DNA of 64,000 nucleotides from Thermostichus vulcanus str. 'Rupite' (GTDB lineage Bacteria > Cyanobacteriota > Cyanobacteriia > Thermostichales > Thermostichaceae), in NCBI RefSeq assembly GCF_022848905.1, contig NZ_JAFIRA010000012.1:1-64000 (forward strand), in the 5' to 3' direction. Position 1 is the stretch's first letter, and the number at the start of each line of letters is the position of its first letter. The notes beneath the pieces are model-generated. The model ran no database searches and was not told the origin of the DNA. It saw only the letters and a list, made by a program, of their open reading frames with translations. This document shows positions 8,909 through 18,369 of the stretch, piece after piece. Position numbers and translations under genes: made by a program.

Positions 8909-9276
8909 GATGTGTTGTGCATGCGATGAGCTCTGGGATCAAACTCTTTGGGAAAGTGGGTATAGGTGTCGAAATCTGACTGATCCAGCAAAGCGTCTGC
9001 TAAGACCGCTCCCTGGAAATTGCTGCCAAAGAGTAGACATCCTCGCAAGTCAGCTCCTGATAGGTTAGCGCCACTAAAATCCGCAAAACTGAGATCACAC
9101 CCGCGCAAATTGGCCCTCGTTAGGTTGGCCCCGCTGAAGTCGGCATAGCTCAGATCAGCTCCCGCCAAGTGGATCCCGCGTAGATCAGTGTATTGCAGTT
9201 CAATCTCCTGAAAATCTCGTCGTCCGGATGCATAGTGACGGACAACATCTTCAACACGATAGGCAGTCATGGTCAT
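8902..9276 (-). CDS. Pentapeptide-repeat protein
   Basis: 124 aa. After a 30-aa head the sequence runs as A(D/N)LxX repeats (LAGADLSYADFSGANLTRAN and on through LSGADLRG) for about twelve units, giving a right-handed beta-helix, then a short tail FDPRAHRMHNTSM. No signal peptide or membrane segment. A GAGGAGG site precedes the ATG. It lies between pflB and pflA on the same strand, so it is probably co-transcribed with the fermentation genes. Its function is unknown; such proteins are common in cyanobacteria. Confidence 0.85.
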   Translation of the reverse strand: MTMTAYRVEDVVRHYASGRRDFQEIELQYTDLRGIHLAGADLSYADFSGANLTRANLRGCDLSFADFSGANLSGADLRGCLLFGSNFQGAVLADALLDQSDFDTYTHFPKEFDPRAHRMHNTSM

Positions 9277-9365
9277 AGGGCCTCCTCAATGAATTCATCA
9301 GGGATCCCCTCTTTCGACCCAGCTTGCGGGGAATGACAGGGATCCCTGCTCGCTCAGCTAGATCC

Positions 9366-11639
9366 TCAACAGTGGTGATGGAACGTACGGTTGATGACAT
9401 CCAGCTGCTGTTCACGGGTGAGCTTGATGAAGTTCACCGCGTAACCGGAGACTCGGATCGTCAGTTGTGGATAGAGTTCTGGGTGATCCATGGCATCCAG
9501 CAGGGTCTCACGGCTAAAGACATTCACATTCAGATGGAAGCCTCCGTCCTGCACATAGCCATCCAGCAACCCCACCAGGTTCTCCACCCGCTCCGACTCG
9601 GTGCGGCCCAAGGCCCCCGGCACAATCGAGAAGGTGTTGGAAATGCCATCCTGGGCATCGGCATAGGGCAACTTGGCCACCGAAGCCAGAGAGGCCACTG
9701 CCCCCTTGGTATCCCGCCCATGCATTGGGTTAGCCCCCGGCGCAAAGGGATCCCCGGCTCGCCGGCCATCGGGGGTATTACCCGTCTTTTTGCCGTACAC
9801 CACATTGGAGGTGATGGTGAGGATGGACTGGGTGGGCACGGCATCCCGATAGGTTTTGTGCTTGCGCAGTTCCGCCATAAAGGTTTGCACCAGTTGCACC
9901 GCCAGTTGATCGGCTCGGTCATCGTTGTTGCCATATTTGGGAAAGTCCCCATCAATGACGTAATCGACGGCCAGACCCCGCTCATCCCGGATCACCCGCA
10001 CCCGTGCGTGTTTGATAGCCGAGAGAGAATCCGCCACCACCGACAAACCGGCAATCCCAAAGGCCATCGTCCGCAGGACATCCCGGTCGTGTAGGGCCAT
10101 CTCGATGCGCTCGTAGCAGTATTTGTCGTGCATGTAGTGAATGATGTTCATGGTGTTGACGTAGGTTTTCGCCAACCAAGCCATCATCTGTTGCATGCGG
10201 GGCCAAACTTCCTCGTAGTCCAGCACATCACCAGTAATGGGGGCATAGGCCGGAGCCACCTGTACCCCTGTTTTTTCATCCTTGCCGCCGTTGATGGCGT
10301 AGAGCAGGCATTTGGCCAGGTTCACCCGTGCCCCGAAAAACTGCATCTGCTTGCCAATGCGCATGGCGGAGACACAGCAGGCGATGCCGTAGTCATCCCC
10401 CCAGTAGGGCCGCATCAAGTCGTCATTTTCGTACTGGATGGAGCTGGTTTGAATGGAGACTTTGGCGCAGTAGCGTTTGAAGGGCTCCGGCAGTCGCTCC
10501 GACCAGAGCACCGTTAGGTTGGGTTCAGGAGCAGGGCCGAGGGTGGTGAGGGTATGCAGAACCCGGAAGCTGGTTTGGGTCACCAGGGGGCGCCCGTCGA
10601 TGCCCATGCCACCGATGCACTCCGTCACCCAGGTGGGATCCCCACTGAACAGCTCGTTGTACTCCTGGGTACGCAAAAACCGCACCATGCGCAGCTTCAT
10701 CACAAAGTGGTCGATCAGTTCCTGGGCTTCGGTTTCGGTGAGGATCCCGGCTTGCAGATCCCGCTGGATGTAGATATCCAAAAAGGTGGAAACCCGTCCC
10801 AGGGACATGGCCGCCCCGTTTTGCTCCTTCACCGCCGCCAGGTAGGCCAAATACAGCCACTGGATGGCTTCGCGGGCGTTGGTTGCCGGACGAGACAGAT
10901 CAAACCCATAGCGGGAGCCCAATTCCTTAAGCTCCTGCAGCGCCTTGATCTGCTCGGAGATCTCTTCCCGCAGACGGATGGTGGCCTCGTCCATGACATC
11001 TAGATCAAGGCTCTCTTTTTGCGCCTGTTTGTCGGCAATCAGCCGATCCACCCCGTAGAGAGGCACCCGCCGGTAATCCCCAATGATTCGACCCCGACCA
11101 TAGGCATCTGGCAGTCCTGTGATGATCCCGGAGCGGCGGCAGCGGCGCATCTCTTCGGTATAGGCATCAAAAACCCCGTCGTTGTGGGTTTTGCGATATT
11201 TTGTGAAAATCTCCTCCGTTAGGGGATCCAGTTTGTAGCCGTAGTCCTCCAGGGATCCCTGTACCACGCGAATGCCGCCGAAGGGCATGATGGCCCGTTT
11301 CAGGGGCTTGTCGGTTTGAAGCCCAACAATTTGCTCTAGATCTGGGTCAATGTAACCAGGGGCATGGCTGGTGATGGTGGAGGGTACAGCCGTATCCACA
11401 TCCAGGATCCCCCGTTCCCGTTCCTGCGCCATCAGGTCTTTAACCTTGGCCCACAGTTGCTCTGTGCGCTCGGTGGCCCCCACCAGAAAAGACTCATCGC
11501 CTGTGTAGGGGGTGACATTGCGCTGAATGAAGTCTCTGACATCGATGGTGGTTTGCCAGGATCCGGCTACAAAAGGCTGTGGAGCAACCTGACTGGCGAT
11601 TTCGTGTTCTTGAGGCCGTGATAATACATCGACAACCAT
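9366..11639 (-). CDS. pflB: Formate C-acetyltransferase (pyruvate formate-lyase)
   Basis: Cleaves pyruvate with CoA to acetyl-CoA and formate by a glycyl-radical mechanism under anoxia. 757 aa, full length. The two catalytic cysteines are in [12 protein letters not shown]. The glycyl radical site is Gly732 in [10 protein letters not shown] near the C-terminus, followed by [14 protein letters not shown]. An AGGAGAG site precedes the ATG. It is the first gene of the minus-strand block that continues with pflA and adhE. The enzyme is destroyed by oxygen, so it should act in the dark when the mat is anoxic. Confidence 0.98.
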   Translation of the reverse strand: MVVDVLSRPQEHEIASQVAPQPFVAGSWQTTIDVRDFIQRNVTPYTGDESFLVGATERTEQLWAKVKDLMAQERERGILDVDTAVPSTITSHAPGYIDPDLEQIVGLQTDKPLKRAIMPFGGIRVVQGSLEDYGYKLDPLTEEIFTKYRKTHNDGVFDAYTEEMRRCRRSGIITGLPDAYGRGRIIGDYRRVPLYGVDRLIADKQAQKESLDLDVMDEATIRLREEISEQIKALQELKELGSRYGFDLSRPATNAREAIQWLYLAYLAAVKEQNGAAMSLGRVSTFLDIYIQRDLQAGILTETEAQELIDHFVMKLRMVRFLRTQEYNELFSGDPTWVTECIGGMGIDGRPLVTQTSFRVLHTLTTLGPAPEPNLTVLWSERLPEPFKRYCAKVSIQTSSIQYENDDLMRPYWGDDYGIACCVSAMRIGKQMQFFGARVNLAKCLLYAINGGKDEKTGVQVAPAYAPITGDVLDYEEVWPRMQQMMAWLAKTYVNTMNIIHYMHDKYCYERIEMALHDRDVLRTMAFGIAGLSVVADSLSAIKHARVRVIRDERGLAVDYVIDGDFPKYGNNDDRADQLAVQLVQTFMAELRKHKTYRDAVPTQSILTITSNVVYGKKTGNTPDGRRAGDPFAPGANPMHGRDTKGAVASLASVAKLPYADAQDGISNTFSIVPGALGRTESERVENLVGLLDGYVQDGGFHLNVNVFSRETLLDAMDHPELYPQLTIRVSGYAVNFIKLTREQQLDVINRTFHHHC

Positions 11640-12272
11640 ATCTGCTCTCCTAGGATTGGGTGCAAAGACAGAATCTTTTCAACCAAGAGCAAAGGGACTA
11701 CAGTTGAGATTGCATTTGAGATTGCATTCAGTCCGAAGAATGTGGTCGACATTTCTCAACAATCATGTTGTTTTTTTGCCCTTGGCTTTATCCTGCATAT
11801 ATCCATTCTAGGGCGGCTTTGAGAACCAGCACATTTTGTCAACGTCTATAAAGAAATCTGCAGAATTAGTCCTGATTTGTTGGTAAACACAAAGAAAATT
11901 AGTTTTACAATTTCTTCCAGAGCTTCCTCTAGCAGGATGTAGCTTTTTGCTGGCGACAGCTCACATCGGTTCATGTTCAGCCCGACAGGGATTCTGGGCT
12001 GCCTCAAAATCTCCATGGAGTTGGGAAAAATTGTACTCTCAACTTGATATGCCTTTTACATCAACCTTCGTTCCACACCGTCGATACTCATGGGCAGAAT
12101 GCCAGGATGTGGGAGTGAGTCCGGGTGAGTGGGTTGAGCTTATACTGACAATGAACCCAACCCTGATCTTGTAGATCGTCTTAAATTTTCTCCATTTCCC
12201 TGCTTTGGGTTGGACACTCATCCCTACTCCCTTTTGATGGGCTAGGCGTTGACGGGTTCTAACTGGAGATCT
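11640..12272. promoter_or_regulatory. Divergent pflB-pfkA intergenic region
   Basis: 633 bp with no supported gene. It must hold the promoters of pflB (leftward) and pfkA (rightward). It is AT-rich from about 11,750 to 11,940. No clear FNR (TTGAT-N4-ATCAA) or NtcA (GTA-N8-TAC) site was found by eye. Contains the 11-bp tandem duplication at 11,704-11,725. Confidence 0.5.
11704..11725. repeat. 11-bp exact tandem duplication upstream of pflB
   Basis: TTGAGATTGCA twice, with two further matching bases. It lies about 65-86 bp upstream of the pflB start, in its leader or promoter. Confidence 0.95.
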
Positions 12273-13385
12273 ATGCCAAAGCGTAAGCGGATTGGGATCC
12301 TCACCAGCGGTGGCGACTGTGGCGGCCTGAATGCGGTGACTCGGGCGGTGGTACGCCGGGCACGCGACTATGACATGGAGGTTTTTGGCATCAAAGATGC
12401 GACAGTAGGGCTCATGGCTCGTCCAGTCGAAGCAGAACTGCTGGATGTCAAGCGGGTATCTGGCATTTTGCGCTATGGCGGCACGATTCTGGGTACTGTC
12501 AACAAAGGCAACCCTTTTGCTTTCCCCATGCCCGATGGCAGCCTGGCGGATCGCTCCGCAGAAGTGATCGAGGGCTATCACCGGCTGGGGTTGGATGCGC
12601 TGATTGGGGTGGGCGGGGATGGGAGCTTGGCCATCCTGCGCAAGTTGGCTTTGCAGGGCAATTGGAACTTTGTCGGCGTACCCAAAACCATCGACAATGA
12701 TGTCGGTGCCACCGAGTATTCCGTCGGGTTTAATACGGCCCTGAGTGTTGCGGTGGAAGCCCTGGATCAACTGACCTACACCGCCATTAGCCATAGTCGG
12801 GTCATGGTCATGGAGGTGATGGGGCGAGATGCCGGTCACATTGCTATTAGTGCCGGAATTGCCGGTGGAGCCCACGTCATCTTGATCCCAGAGATTCCCT
12901 ATACCTTGGAGAATGTCTGCAAAAAAATCATCGACCGTAAAGAACGGGGCAATAACTTCAGCATTGTGGTAGTGGCTGAGGCGGTTAAAACCGAATCCGG
13001 TGCACCCATCACCTACACCAACAGCCTGGGGCAGTGTCTCTATGGTGGCATTGGTCAGTATATTGGCAACGAGATTGCCCTGCGCACCGGCATTGAAACC
13101 CGAGTGATGATCCTGGGTCATTTGCAGCGGGGGGGAACCCCCTCTCCTTTGGATCGGCTGCTGGGGGCGGCCTTTGGGGTAGCGGCAGTGGATTTGATCG
13201 CCCGTGGTCAATTTGACTGTATGGTGGCTTGGCAAAATCGGCGTGTGGTGGCTGTCCCTTTGGCGGAGGCGGTGGCTCAGTATCGAGGTGTGGAGGTGGA
13301 TGGCGCTTTGGTGGCGACGGCGATAGGCTTGAATACTTATGTTGGCGAGTTGGATCCCCATCGTTTTCCCAGCCCTCTACCTTAG
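12273..13385 (+). CDS. pfkA: 6-phosphofructokinase
   Basis: Phosphorylates fructose 6-phosphate in glycolysis. 370 aa from the ATG at 12,273, which has a GGAG site at the right spacing; a TTG eight codons upstream also lies in frame. Motifs: GILTSGGDCGGLNAVTRAVV (phosphate loop), GVGGDGS (Gly after GGD, typical of ATP users), PKTIDNDV (Lys as in many PPi-dependent and mixed-clade enzymes, where E. coli has PGTIDND), and MEVMGRDAGHIA. The donor nucleotide is therefore not certain. It diverges from pflB, linking sugar breakdown with fermentation. Confidence 0.93.
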   Translation: MPKRKRIGILTSGGDCGGLNAVTRAVVRRARDYDMEVFGIKDATVGLMARPVEAELLDVKRVSGILRYGGTILGTVNKGNPFAFPMPDGSLADRSAEVIEGYHRLGLDALIGVGGDGSLAILRKLALQGNWNFVGVPKTIDNDVGATEYSVGFNTALSVAVEALDQLTYTAISHSRVMVMEVMGRDAGHIAISAGIAGGAHVILIPEIPYTLENVCKKIIDRKERGNNFSIVVVAEAVKTESGAPITYTNSLGQCLYGGIGQYIGNEIALRTGIETRVMILGHLQRGGTPSPLDRLLGAAFGVAAVDLIARGQFDCMVAWQNRRVVAVPLAEAVAQYRGVEVDGALVATAIGLNTYVGELDPHRFPSPLP

Positions 13386-13781
13386 CTAGGATCCCTCCGG
13401 CAAAAAAGAAACATGGGCAGAAACGATCTTCCAGCCAATATCGGGAAATTTGTACCACATCTGGCTTTGGCGGCCCAAACGCGGGATCCCGTTCACGGGG
13501 CGGCGAAACTCTAGGGTGACCGAACCACAGTCTTCTCCAAAGGTGACCACCTCCAGCCGCAGCATCTCACGGGCCAAGTTCATGGCGGGGCGTTGTTTGC
13601 GAAAAGCCTCGATTTCTTCCCCCCCGTAGAGGTTTTCTCCGACTCCAAACCGCACCACCTGCGGCCCATCCCAAAATAGACGGGTCAGGGTGGGTACATC
13701 ATTGCAGGTAAGGGCCGTTTCGTACTGTTGATAGAGGGCCGTTAACTCTGCCACCACCTCGGGACGATTCACCACAGTCAT
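13386..13781 (-). CDS. HpxZ/AtzH-like NTF2-fold protein (DUF3225)
   Basis: 131 aa with the SnoaL/NTF2-like pattern: an N-terminal helix (VVAELTALYQQYETALTCND), LFWDGPQVVRFGVGENLYG, and a C-terminal strand FPDIGWKIVSAHVSF. This matches the HpxZ/AtzH group, found near amidases of oxalurate and allophanate breakdown. No amidase is adjacent here. Its stop abuts the pfkA stop with no spacer, so transcripts converge. Its function in this organism is unknown. Confidence 0.75.
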   Translation of the reverse strand: MTVVNRPEVVAELTALYQQYETALTCNDVPTLTRLFWDGPQVVRFGVGENLYGGEEIEAFRKQRPAMNLAREMLRLEVVTFGEDCGSVTLEFRRPVNGIPRLGRQSQMWYKFPDIGWKIVSAHVSFLPEGS

Positions 13782-13879
13782 GGGTCAAACTCTTCACCTC
13801 TCAACAAGGGCCTTGTCATCCTAAGGGGACAAGGGTTTACGGAAGGTTCTTAGAGAACAACAGGATCCCTGCCTCTGGT

Positions 13880-14902
13880 CTACGCACCCAGCAAAGCCTG
13901 TAAAGATCCCACATCGCAGTGATACACCTGGTGATGTTCGGCATACCCCTTCAGCTCCACCGCCTGTTGCAAGAAACAGGAAGCAGGCTGCCCCAGTTGT
14001 TTGACCAAGCAGGCATAGCTATCCTGGCTGATGGCCAAATCGGCATTGAGGGCGCGGGTGGAACTTTCGATACGGAAGGCCAAATTGACCGTATCCCCAA
14101 GAGCGGTGTATTCCTGACGGGTGTTGTTGCCCACCTGACGGACAATGGCTGAACCAGTATTGACCCCGGCCCCCAGGCGAATCGGGGAAGGGAGCGGAAA
14201 TTCGTGGTTCAGTTGCTCGGTCATCTGAAAAAGCTTGACCAAGGCCCGCAGCACCGACTTCACATCCGGGTTCACCTCCAGCTGTCCCGCCCCAAATGGA
14301 GCGGTATTGGCCTGAGGTGCATGAAACCAAACCGCCATAATCGCATCGCCGATGTACTTATCGACGGTGCCGCCATGCTGCTGAATGATATCGCCGCCGC
14401 GCCGGAACCAATCCCCCATCACCTGGGAAAGCAGGCGTTCGTCCAGTTGTTGGGTCAATTGTCCATATCCCCGCACATCCACCACCGCCACCGAGATCAG
14501 CCAGCGGGTTTGTAAAACTAGGGTGTCGGACTGTTTGGGTCCCACCGAGGGGCTAGGCTCTGGACTGGCCAGGGATCCGCTGCGAAACTCGATCTCCGAT
14601 TGCCCCAGGGTGAGGTGATCCCCATCTTGCAGGAGGGTGGGAATGCTGACCCGGCGATTGTTGACAAACGATCCGTTACGGCTGCCCAGATCAATCAGAT
14701 AAATGCTGTTGTCATCTAGGTATTGCAGCAGAGCATGTTGGCGGGAAACGCTGGGATCCGTCAGTACAATGGCATTGTCTTCATCGCGGCCCAACGTCCA
14801 AGCCGTAGCTCCAGCCAAAATATGCTTCCTCTGGCTGCCATCGGGCTCTTTCAAAAGCACATAAGGAGCAGCAGTGGTGGCAGATTGGCTCATGATGCTC
14901 AT
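13880..14902 (-). CDS. FHA-domain class III adenylate/guanylate cyclase
   Basis: 340 aa. The N-terminal FHA domain (about 30-105) has GRDEDNAIVL, SVSRQHALL and DLGSRNGSFVNNRRV, the phosphothreonine-binding residues. The C-terminal class III cyclase domain (about 130-325) has a first metal-binding Asp in SVAVVDVRGYGQLT, the second in DKYIGDAIMAVW, and ALGDTVNLAFRIES as the dimer-interface segment. It is predicted to make cAMP (or cGMP) in response to a phosphorylated partner. No membrane segment is seen. A second ATG three codons downstream is possible. Confidence 0.88.
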   Translation of the reverse strand: MSIMSQSATTAAPYVLLKEPDGSQRKHILAGATAWTLGRDEDNAIVLTDPSVSRQHALLQYLDDNSIYLIDLGSRNGSFVNNRRVSIPTLLQDGDHLTLGQSEIEFRSGSLASPEPSPSVGPKQSDTLVLQTRWLISVAVVDVRGYGQLTQQLDERLLSQVMGDWFRRGGDIIQQHGGTVDKYIGDAIMAVWFHAPQANTAPFGAGQLEVNPDVKSVLRALVKLFQMTEQLNHEFPLPSPIRLGAGVNTGSAIVRQVGNNTRQEYTALGDTVNLAFRIESSTRALNADLAISQDSYACLVKQLGQPASCFLQQAVELKGYAEHHQVYHCDVGSLQALLGA

Positions 14903-15070
14903 GACTCAGATACTCGTGGGTTCGTGGGCATGACCGCACCTTAATACGATACCTTGACCGCCCCAAGATGAGCCCCATGTACAGTTCCCTCAACCCTAGA
15001 GGTACTCAGTGCAGGGTTGGCGGGGGACTGACCTGACCGGTATGATTTTGTGTAGATACATTAAGGATGT

Positions 15071-15556
15071 ATGGTGGAGCCTTCCCATCCCATTCCTGTG
15101 GAGCAGCAGCCGCTACAACAGTACGAAGAGTTGCGGGAAGCTTTTCCCTTTTGCTGGCCGGTGTTGGAATGGATCCCCTATCTCAAACGGATCTTGGGGG
15201 TTTGGGGAGGGGTGTTAATCTTGATTTCCCCCATAGTTTGGAGCAGCTTTGCCGGAGATTGGGGCCATTTTGCTTCGGGATCCCTGTTGGGGGCCAATGC
15301 CCTGCTGAGTTTGGTGCTGATGCATCTGTATTTGGGGTGGGCCTACATTCGGCGACGCTTGGTGCAGGTGCGGATCCCCTACGAAGAAAGCGGCTGGTAC
15401 GACGGGGCGATGTATGTCAAATCTGAAGAAGAAGTGGCTCAGCATCGGTTGGTCGTTAGTTATCAGATCGACCCTGTTTTGCGGCGAGTGCGGCGAAGCT
15501 TCTGGGGGGTGCTGGGGCTGAGTGGGTTGGTGGCCTTGTGTTGGCCGCTTTGGTAA
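15071..15556 (+). CDS. Ycf36/CGLD27-like membrane protein (DUF1230)
   Basis: 161 aa. It begins with PVEQQPLQQYEELREAFPF, has two hydrophobic segments (about 41-60 and 68-90), then the family hallmark RIPYEESGWYDG, and a third hydrophobic stretch at the C-terminus. DUF1230 proteins are conserved in cyanobacteria, algae and plants (Ycf36 in red algal plastids); roles in iron or photosynthetic membranes have been proposed for plant members. The ATG at 15,071 follows an AAGGA site. Confidence 0.85.
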   Translation: MVEPSHPIPVEQQPLQQYEELREAFPFCWPVLEWIPYLKRILGVWGGVLILISPIVWSSFAGDWGHFASGSLLGANALLSLVLMHLYLGWAYIRRRLVQVRIPYEESGWYDGAMYVKSEEEVAQHRLVVSYQIDPVLRRVRRSFWGVLGLSGLVALCWPLW

Positions 15557-15596
15557 GAAACGGTTGTCTTGGTGTTTTTGATTGGGATCCCAAACT

Positions 15597-16529
15597 GTGC
15601 ATATCACCTCTGATCTGGCTCAAACCTTGCGACCCACCGCTGTCGCCATTGGGAATTTTGATGGGTTGCACCTTGGCCATCAGAGGGTACTGCGGCCTAT
15701 TCAAGAGTCTGAACGGGGAGTACGCACTGTCCTCACCTTTCATCCTCACCCACAGGAGGTCTTGACGGGGCGCTCCCAACTGTTGCTCACCCCCCCCACA
15801 GAAAAGCTAGCCCTGTTGGCTCAAATGGGCTTTGAACAAGTAATTTTGTTCCCCTTTACCGCTGCCTTTGCCCGCCAAAATCCTCAAGAATTTATTCGGG
15901 ACATTCTGGAGCAGGGTTTACGAGCCCGTCATCTCAGTGTGGGATGGGATTTCTGCTTTGCCCATCGCCGCTCCGGCAATGCCCAAACCCTGCAAACCTG
16001 GGGATCCGACCATTGCATTCCGGTGGAGGTGATCCCAGAAACCCAATTTCATGGGGAACGGGTCAGTAGCTCACGCATTCGCGCGGCTTTGGCTACCGGA
16101 GAGGTGTCAACAGCAGCGGATCTGTTGGGACGTCCCTACCGACTGATCGGGGAGGTGGTGCAGGGGGATCAACGGGGCCGCCAACTGGGCTTTCCCACCG
16201 CCAACTTGCGGTTGCCCCCGGAGAAATTTTTGCCTCGGGATGGGGTGTACAGCGTTTGGGTGTATTTGCCGGGCGCTGTTCAGGCTTTACCGGGTGTGAT
16301 GAACATTGGACATCGTCCTACGTTTGCGGGCCTGCAACATACTGTTGAGGTGCATCTACTGGATTGGGCTGGGGATTTGTACGGGCAAGAGTTACAGGTG
16401 GTACTAGAAGGCTTTATTCGTACAGAGCGGCGCTTCCCTGGTGTGGCGGAGTTGATCGAACAAATTCAGCAGGATTGTCAAACAGCACGGATACAACTGG
16501 GCTTGGCTGAGCAGGTTTGGGTGAATTGA
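15597..16529 (+). CDS. ribF: Bifunctional riboflavin kinase/FAD synthetase
   Basis: Phosphorylates riboflavin to FMN and adenylates it to FAD. The N-terminal adenylyltransferase has GNFDGLHLGHQ (HxGH-type) and the later VSSSRIRAAL motif; the C-terminal kinase has GRQLGFPTANL and GVYSVWV ... PGVMNIGHRPTF. 310 aa from the GTG at 15,597, chosen because the product then starts MHITSDLAQTLRPTAVAIGN, as cyanobacterial RibF proteins do; a TTG five codons earlier is possible. It lies shortly downstream of the ycf36-like gene and may be co-transcribed. Confidence 0.94.
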   Translation: MHITSDLAQTLRPTAVAIGNFDGLHLGHQRVLRPIQESERGVRTVLTFHPHPQEVLTGRSQLLLTPPTEKLALLAQMGFEQVILFPFTAAFARQNPQEFIRDILEQGLRARHLSVGWDFCFAHRRSGNAQTLQTWGSDHCIPVEVIPETQFHGERVSSSRIRAALATGEVSTAADLLGRPYRLIGEVVQGDQRGRQLGFPTANLRLPPEKFLPRDGVYSVWVYLPGAVQALPGVMNIGHRPTFAGLQHTVEVHLLDWAGDLYGQELQVVLEGFIRTERRFPGVAELIEQIQQDCQTARIQLGLAEQVWVN

Positions 16530-16554
16530 CCAACTGTTGTTTACCTACAGCCCT

Positions 16555-16752
16555 TTAATGCTCCGCAGTCGCGTGTCGCATAGCATTAGCGTTGCGTAGC
16601 AACAATGCCTACGGCAGGCTGCGCCACCCCAAAAGTGAATGCGGGTTTGCCACAACAACGGTAGTTTCCATCATCGATTTCAAAAGGGCTAGAGTGCTCC
16701 GCACCGCTGGCGCGAAAGGGATTGACCCCGTGCTAGGTGACTAGCGGTCGCG
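16555..16752. repeat. Hairpin-rich dispersed repeats between ribF and the DUF2079 gene
   Basis: Several short palindromes in a row: GTTGC-gta-GCAAC (same stem as in copies near 32,715, 60,770 and 61,350), GCCT-acggc-AGGC, and GC-rich pieces rich in GCGCTAGCG and CCGC. The last piece runs into the 3' end of the DUF2079 gene and encodes its final residues (RPFAPRAR). It looks like a composite of REP-type elements. Confidence 0.65.
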
Positions 16753-18207
16753 CTAGCGTGCCCTTGGCGCAAAGGGCCGTAAACGGGAGTATAGGTATAC
16801 CCCATCCCGGTGATAGAGCAGCTGAAATTGTTCTTGGCGCTGCAGTTCCCTGACCAAAGCCTTAGAAAACTCACCACTGCTTTGCCATCCTGGAAAACGA
16901 GTGTTTAACAAAACATAATCAAAGAGATCCCATTGCATTGAGGTAAGTCCCTGAGACATTCTGCTCTCATCAGTGAAGTAGATCACCGAGCGATGGCTCA
17001 GATGGGGACTGAGTTCATGGGTTGTTAACACCCCCCCGTCAGAAGTGATCTGAGCAATAGCCTGTCGAGTTGCCTGCCAAGTCTCTAAAGAATTGAGATA
17101 AATTGACCCGAAAAAACCATATTTTCCCAAAGCTAGAAAAGCCAAAATTGACCATGCCAAACTCATTCTCATAAAACGAATATTCAACGAAATTGTCCTC
17201 AGGTTTTCGATGGTCGCTAAGATTAAAAAGGGAATGATGGGCAAGGCATAATGGTGAACGAGATCTCGATAAGCAGGATTGCTAGACAAAATATTAAGAA
17301 CCAATGTGGGTAAGGCTGGGAACAAGGGATCCCAATGTCGCCAAGAAAGACCCCAAATCAAGGGTGAAATCAGCAAGAATAGGTAAAATAGAGTGTCCAG
17401 AGAAACCAAACGACTCCCGACAAGCCTTGGCTTGAAAAATAGGTTCTGGACAACCTCAACCACCGAGTGGCCGAGATAACTATAGTGAGAGATCGCTGCC
17501 GGAGCATCACCACTAAATTGAGGAATAACCCAGAACACTGCAATAACAAACCACACCGATCCCAGCACCACAGCCATCCACCCGGCCACTTGACATCGCT
17601 TTTGCCAGAGATCCTCAACTCGACGATGTTCCCAAATCAATAGCCAGATCCCCAAGGCAATGACAGTCAAGGACAAGACAGCCTTGCAACTGAGGATACC
17701 GACTAGACAGAGGTAGAAGACTCCCACTTGACCAGCACGTACAGCCAACACCGCTGCCAGCATCAGGGGAACAGCCAAGACCTCTGGATGAAAGTCAAAA
17801 AGGTTGGCATTGAAAATGGCTGGATAAACTAAGTAAGCTCCTGCAATGAACAGAGCTTGCCTGTGACCGATGGTTGCTTGTAAGGCAAGGTGGTAGGTTG
17901 GCAGTGCCCCTAAAGCCAGTGCTAAGGCTTGGATCCCAAACAGCCAGTAGACAGAGGGAAAAATTCGATAAAGCAAGCTGATAGGATAAAGAATAAAGGC
18001 AGCATGATCTCCAAGAATATGGATCCCTCGAATGGTGGAAAAAGGCACTTCTCCACGACTGATTAGATAAACAGATTGATCGAAAATACCAAGATCGTAG
18101 CCCCCAGATTGAAACAAATGATGTCGCACTACACTACAGCCCAACAAAATAATCCAGGCGCAGGTTATCATCAGGAACAATGATCGTTTTGAAGAGATGT
18201 TCTTCAT
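16753..18207 (-). CDS. DUF2079 polytopic membrane protein
   Basis: 484 aa with about ten hydrophobic segments. Family marks are SGGYDLGIFDQSVY near residue 40, HILGDHAAFILYPISLLYRI, and LFDFHPEVLAVPLML, placing charged residues between membrane helices as in GT-C-type glycosyltransferases, to which DUF2079 is distantly related. The substrate is unknown. The ATG at 18,207 is preferred to a TTG three codons upstream. GGATCC sites are sparser than in the flanking genes. The last few codons lie within a repeat. Confidence 0.8.
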   Translation of the reverse strand: MKNISSKRSLFLMITCAWIILLGCSVVRHHLFQSGGYDLGIFDQSVYLISRGEVPFSTIRGIHILGDHAAFILYPISLLYRIFPSVYWLFGIQALALALGALPTYHLALQATIGHRQALFIAGAYLVYPAIFNANLFDFHPEVLAVPLMLAAVLAVRAGQVGVFYLCLVGILSCKAVLSLTVIALGIWLLIWEHRRVEDLWQKRCQVAGWMAVVLGSVWFVIAVFWVIPQFSGDAPAAISHYSYLGHSVVEVVQNLFFKPRLVGSRLVSLDTLFYLFLLISPLIWGLSWRHWDPLFPALPTLVLNILSSNPAYRDLVHHYALPIIPFLILATIENLRTISLNIRFMRMSLAWSILAFLALGKYGFFGSIYLNSLETWQATRQAIAQITSDGGVLTTHELSPHLSHRSVIYFTDESRMSQGLTSMQWDLFDYVLLNTRFPGWQSSGEFSKALVRELQRQEQFQLLYHRDGVYLYSRLRPFAPRAR

Positions 18208-18369
18208 GAAACTCAAATCAGTTTGGCTTCAGATAGGGTGACGATATCCCCAGCAGGGATCCCTTTTTGTCACCTTAATGTCGAAAGAAGGATCGCACTC
18301 TAATTTTTGATTGAGAATTTCGACCAACAAACAAAAGCTATGATAGCATACAGCCATAAATTTGATCTC

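Noticed and set aside
11947-12174. 75-codon frame in the pflB-pfkA spacer
   Set aside because: No ribosome site, no similarity, odd composition; treated as non-coding.
12039-13361. Long minus-strand open frame (440 codons) opposite pfkA
   Set aside because: It is rich in His, Gln and Pro, has no recognisable domain and mirrors pfkA codons; a shadow frame in GC-rich coding DNA.
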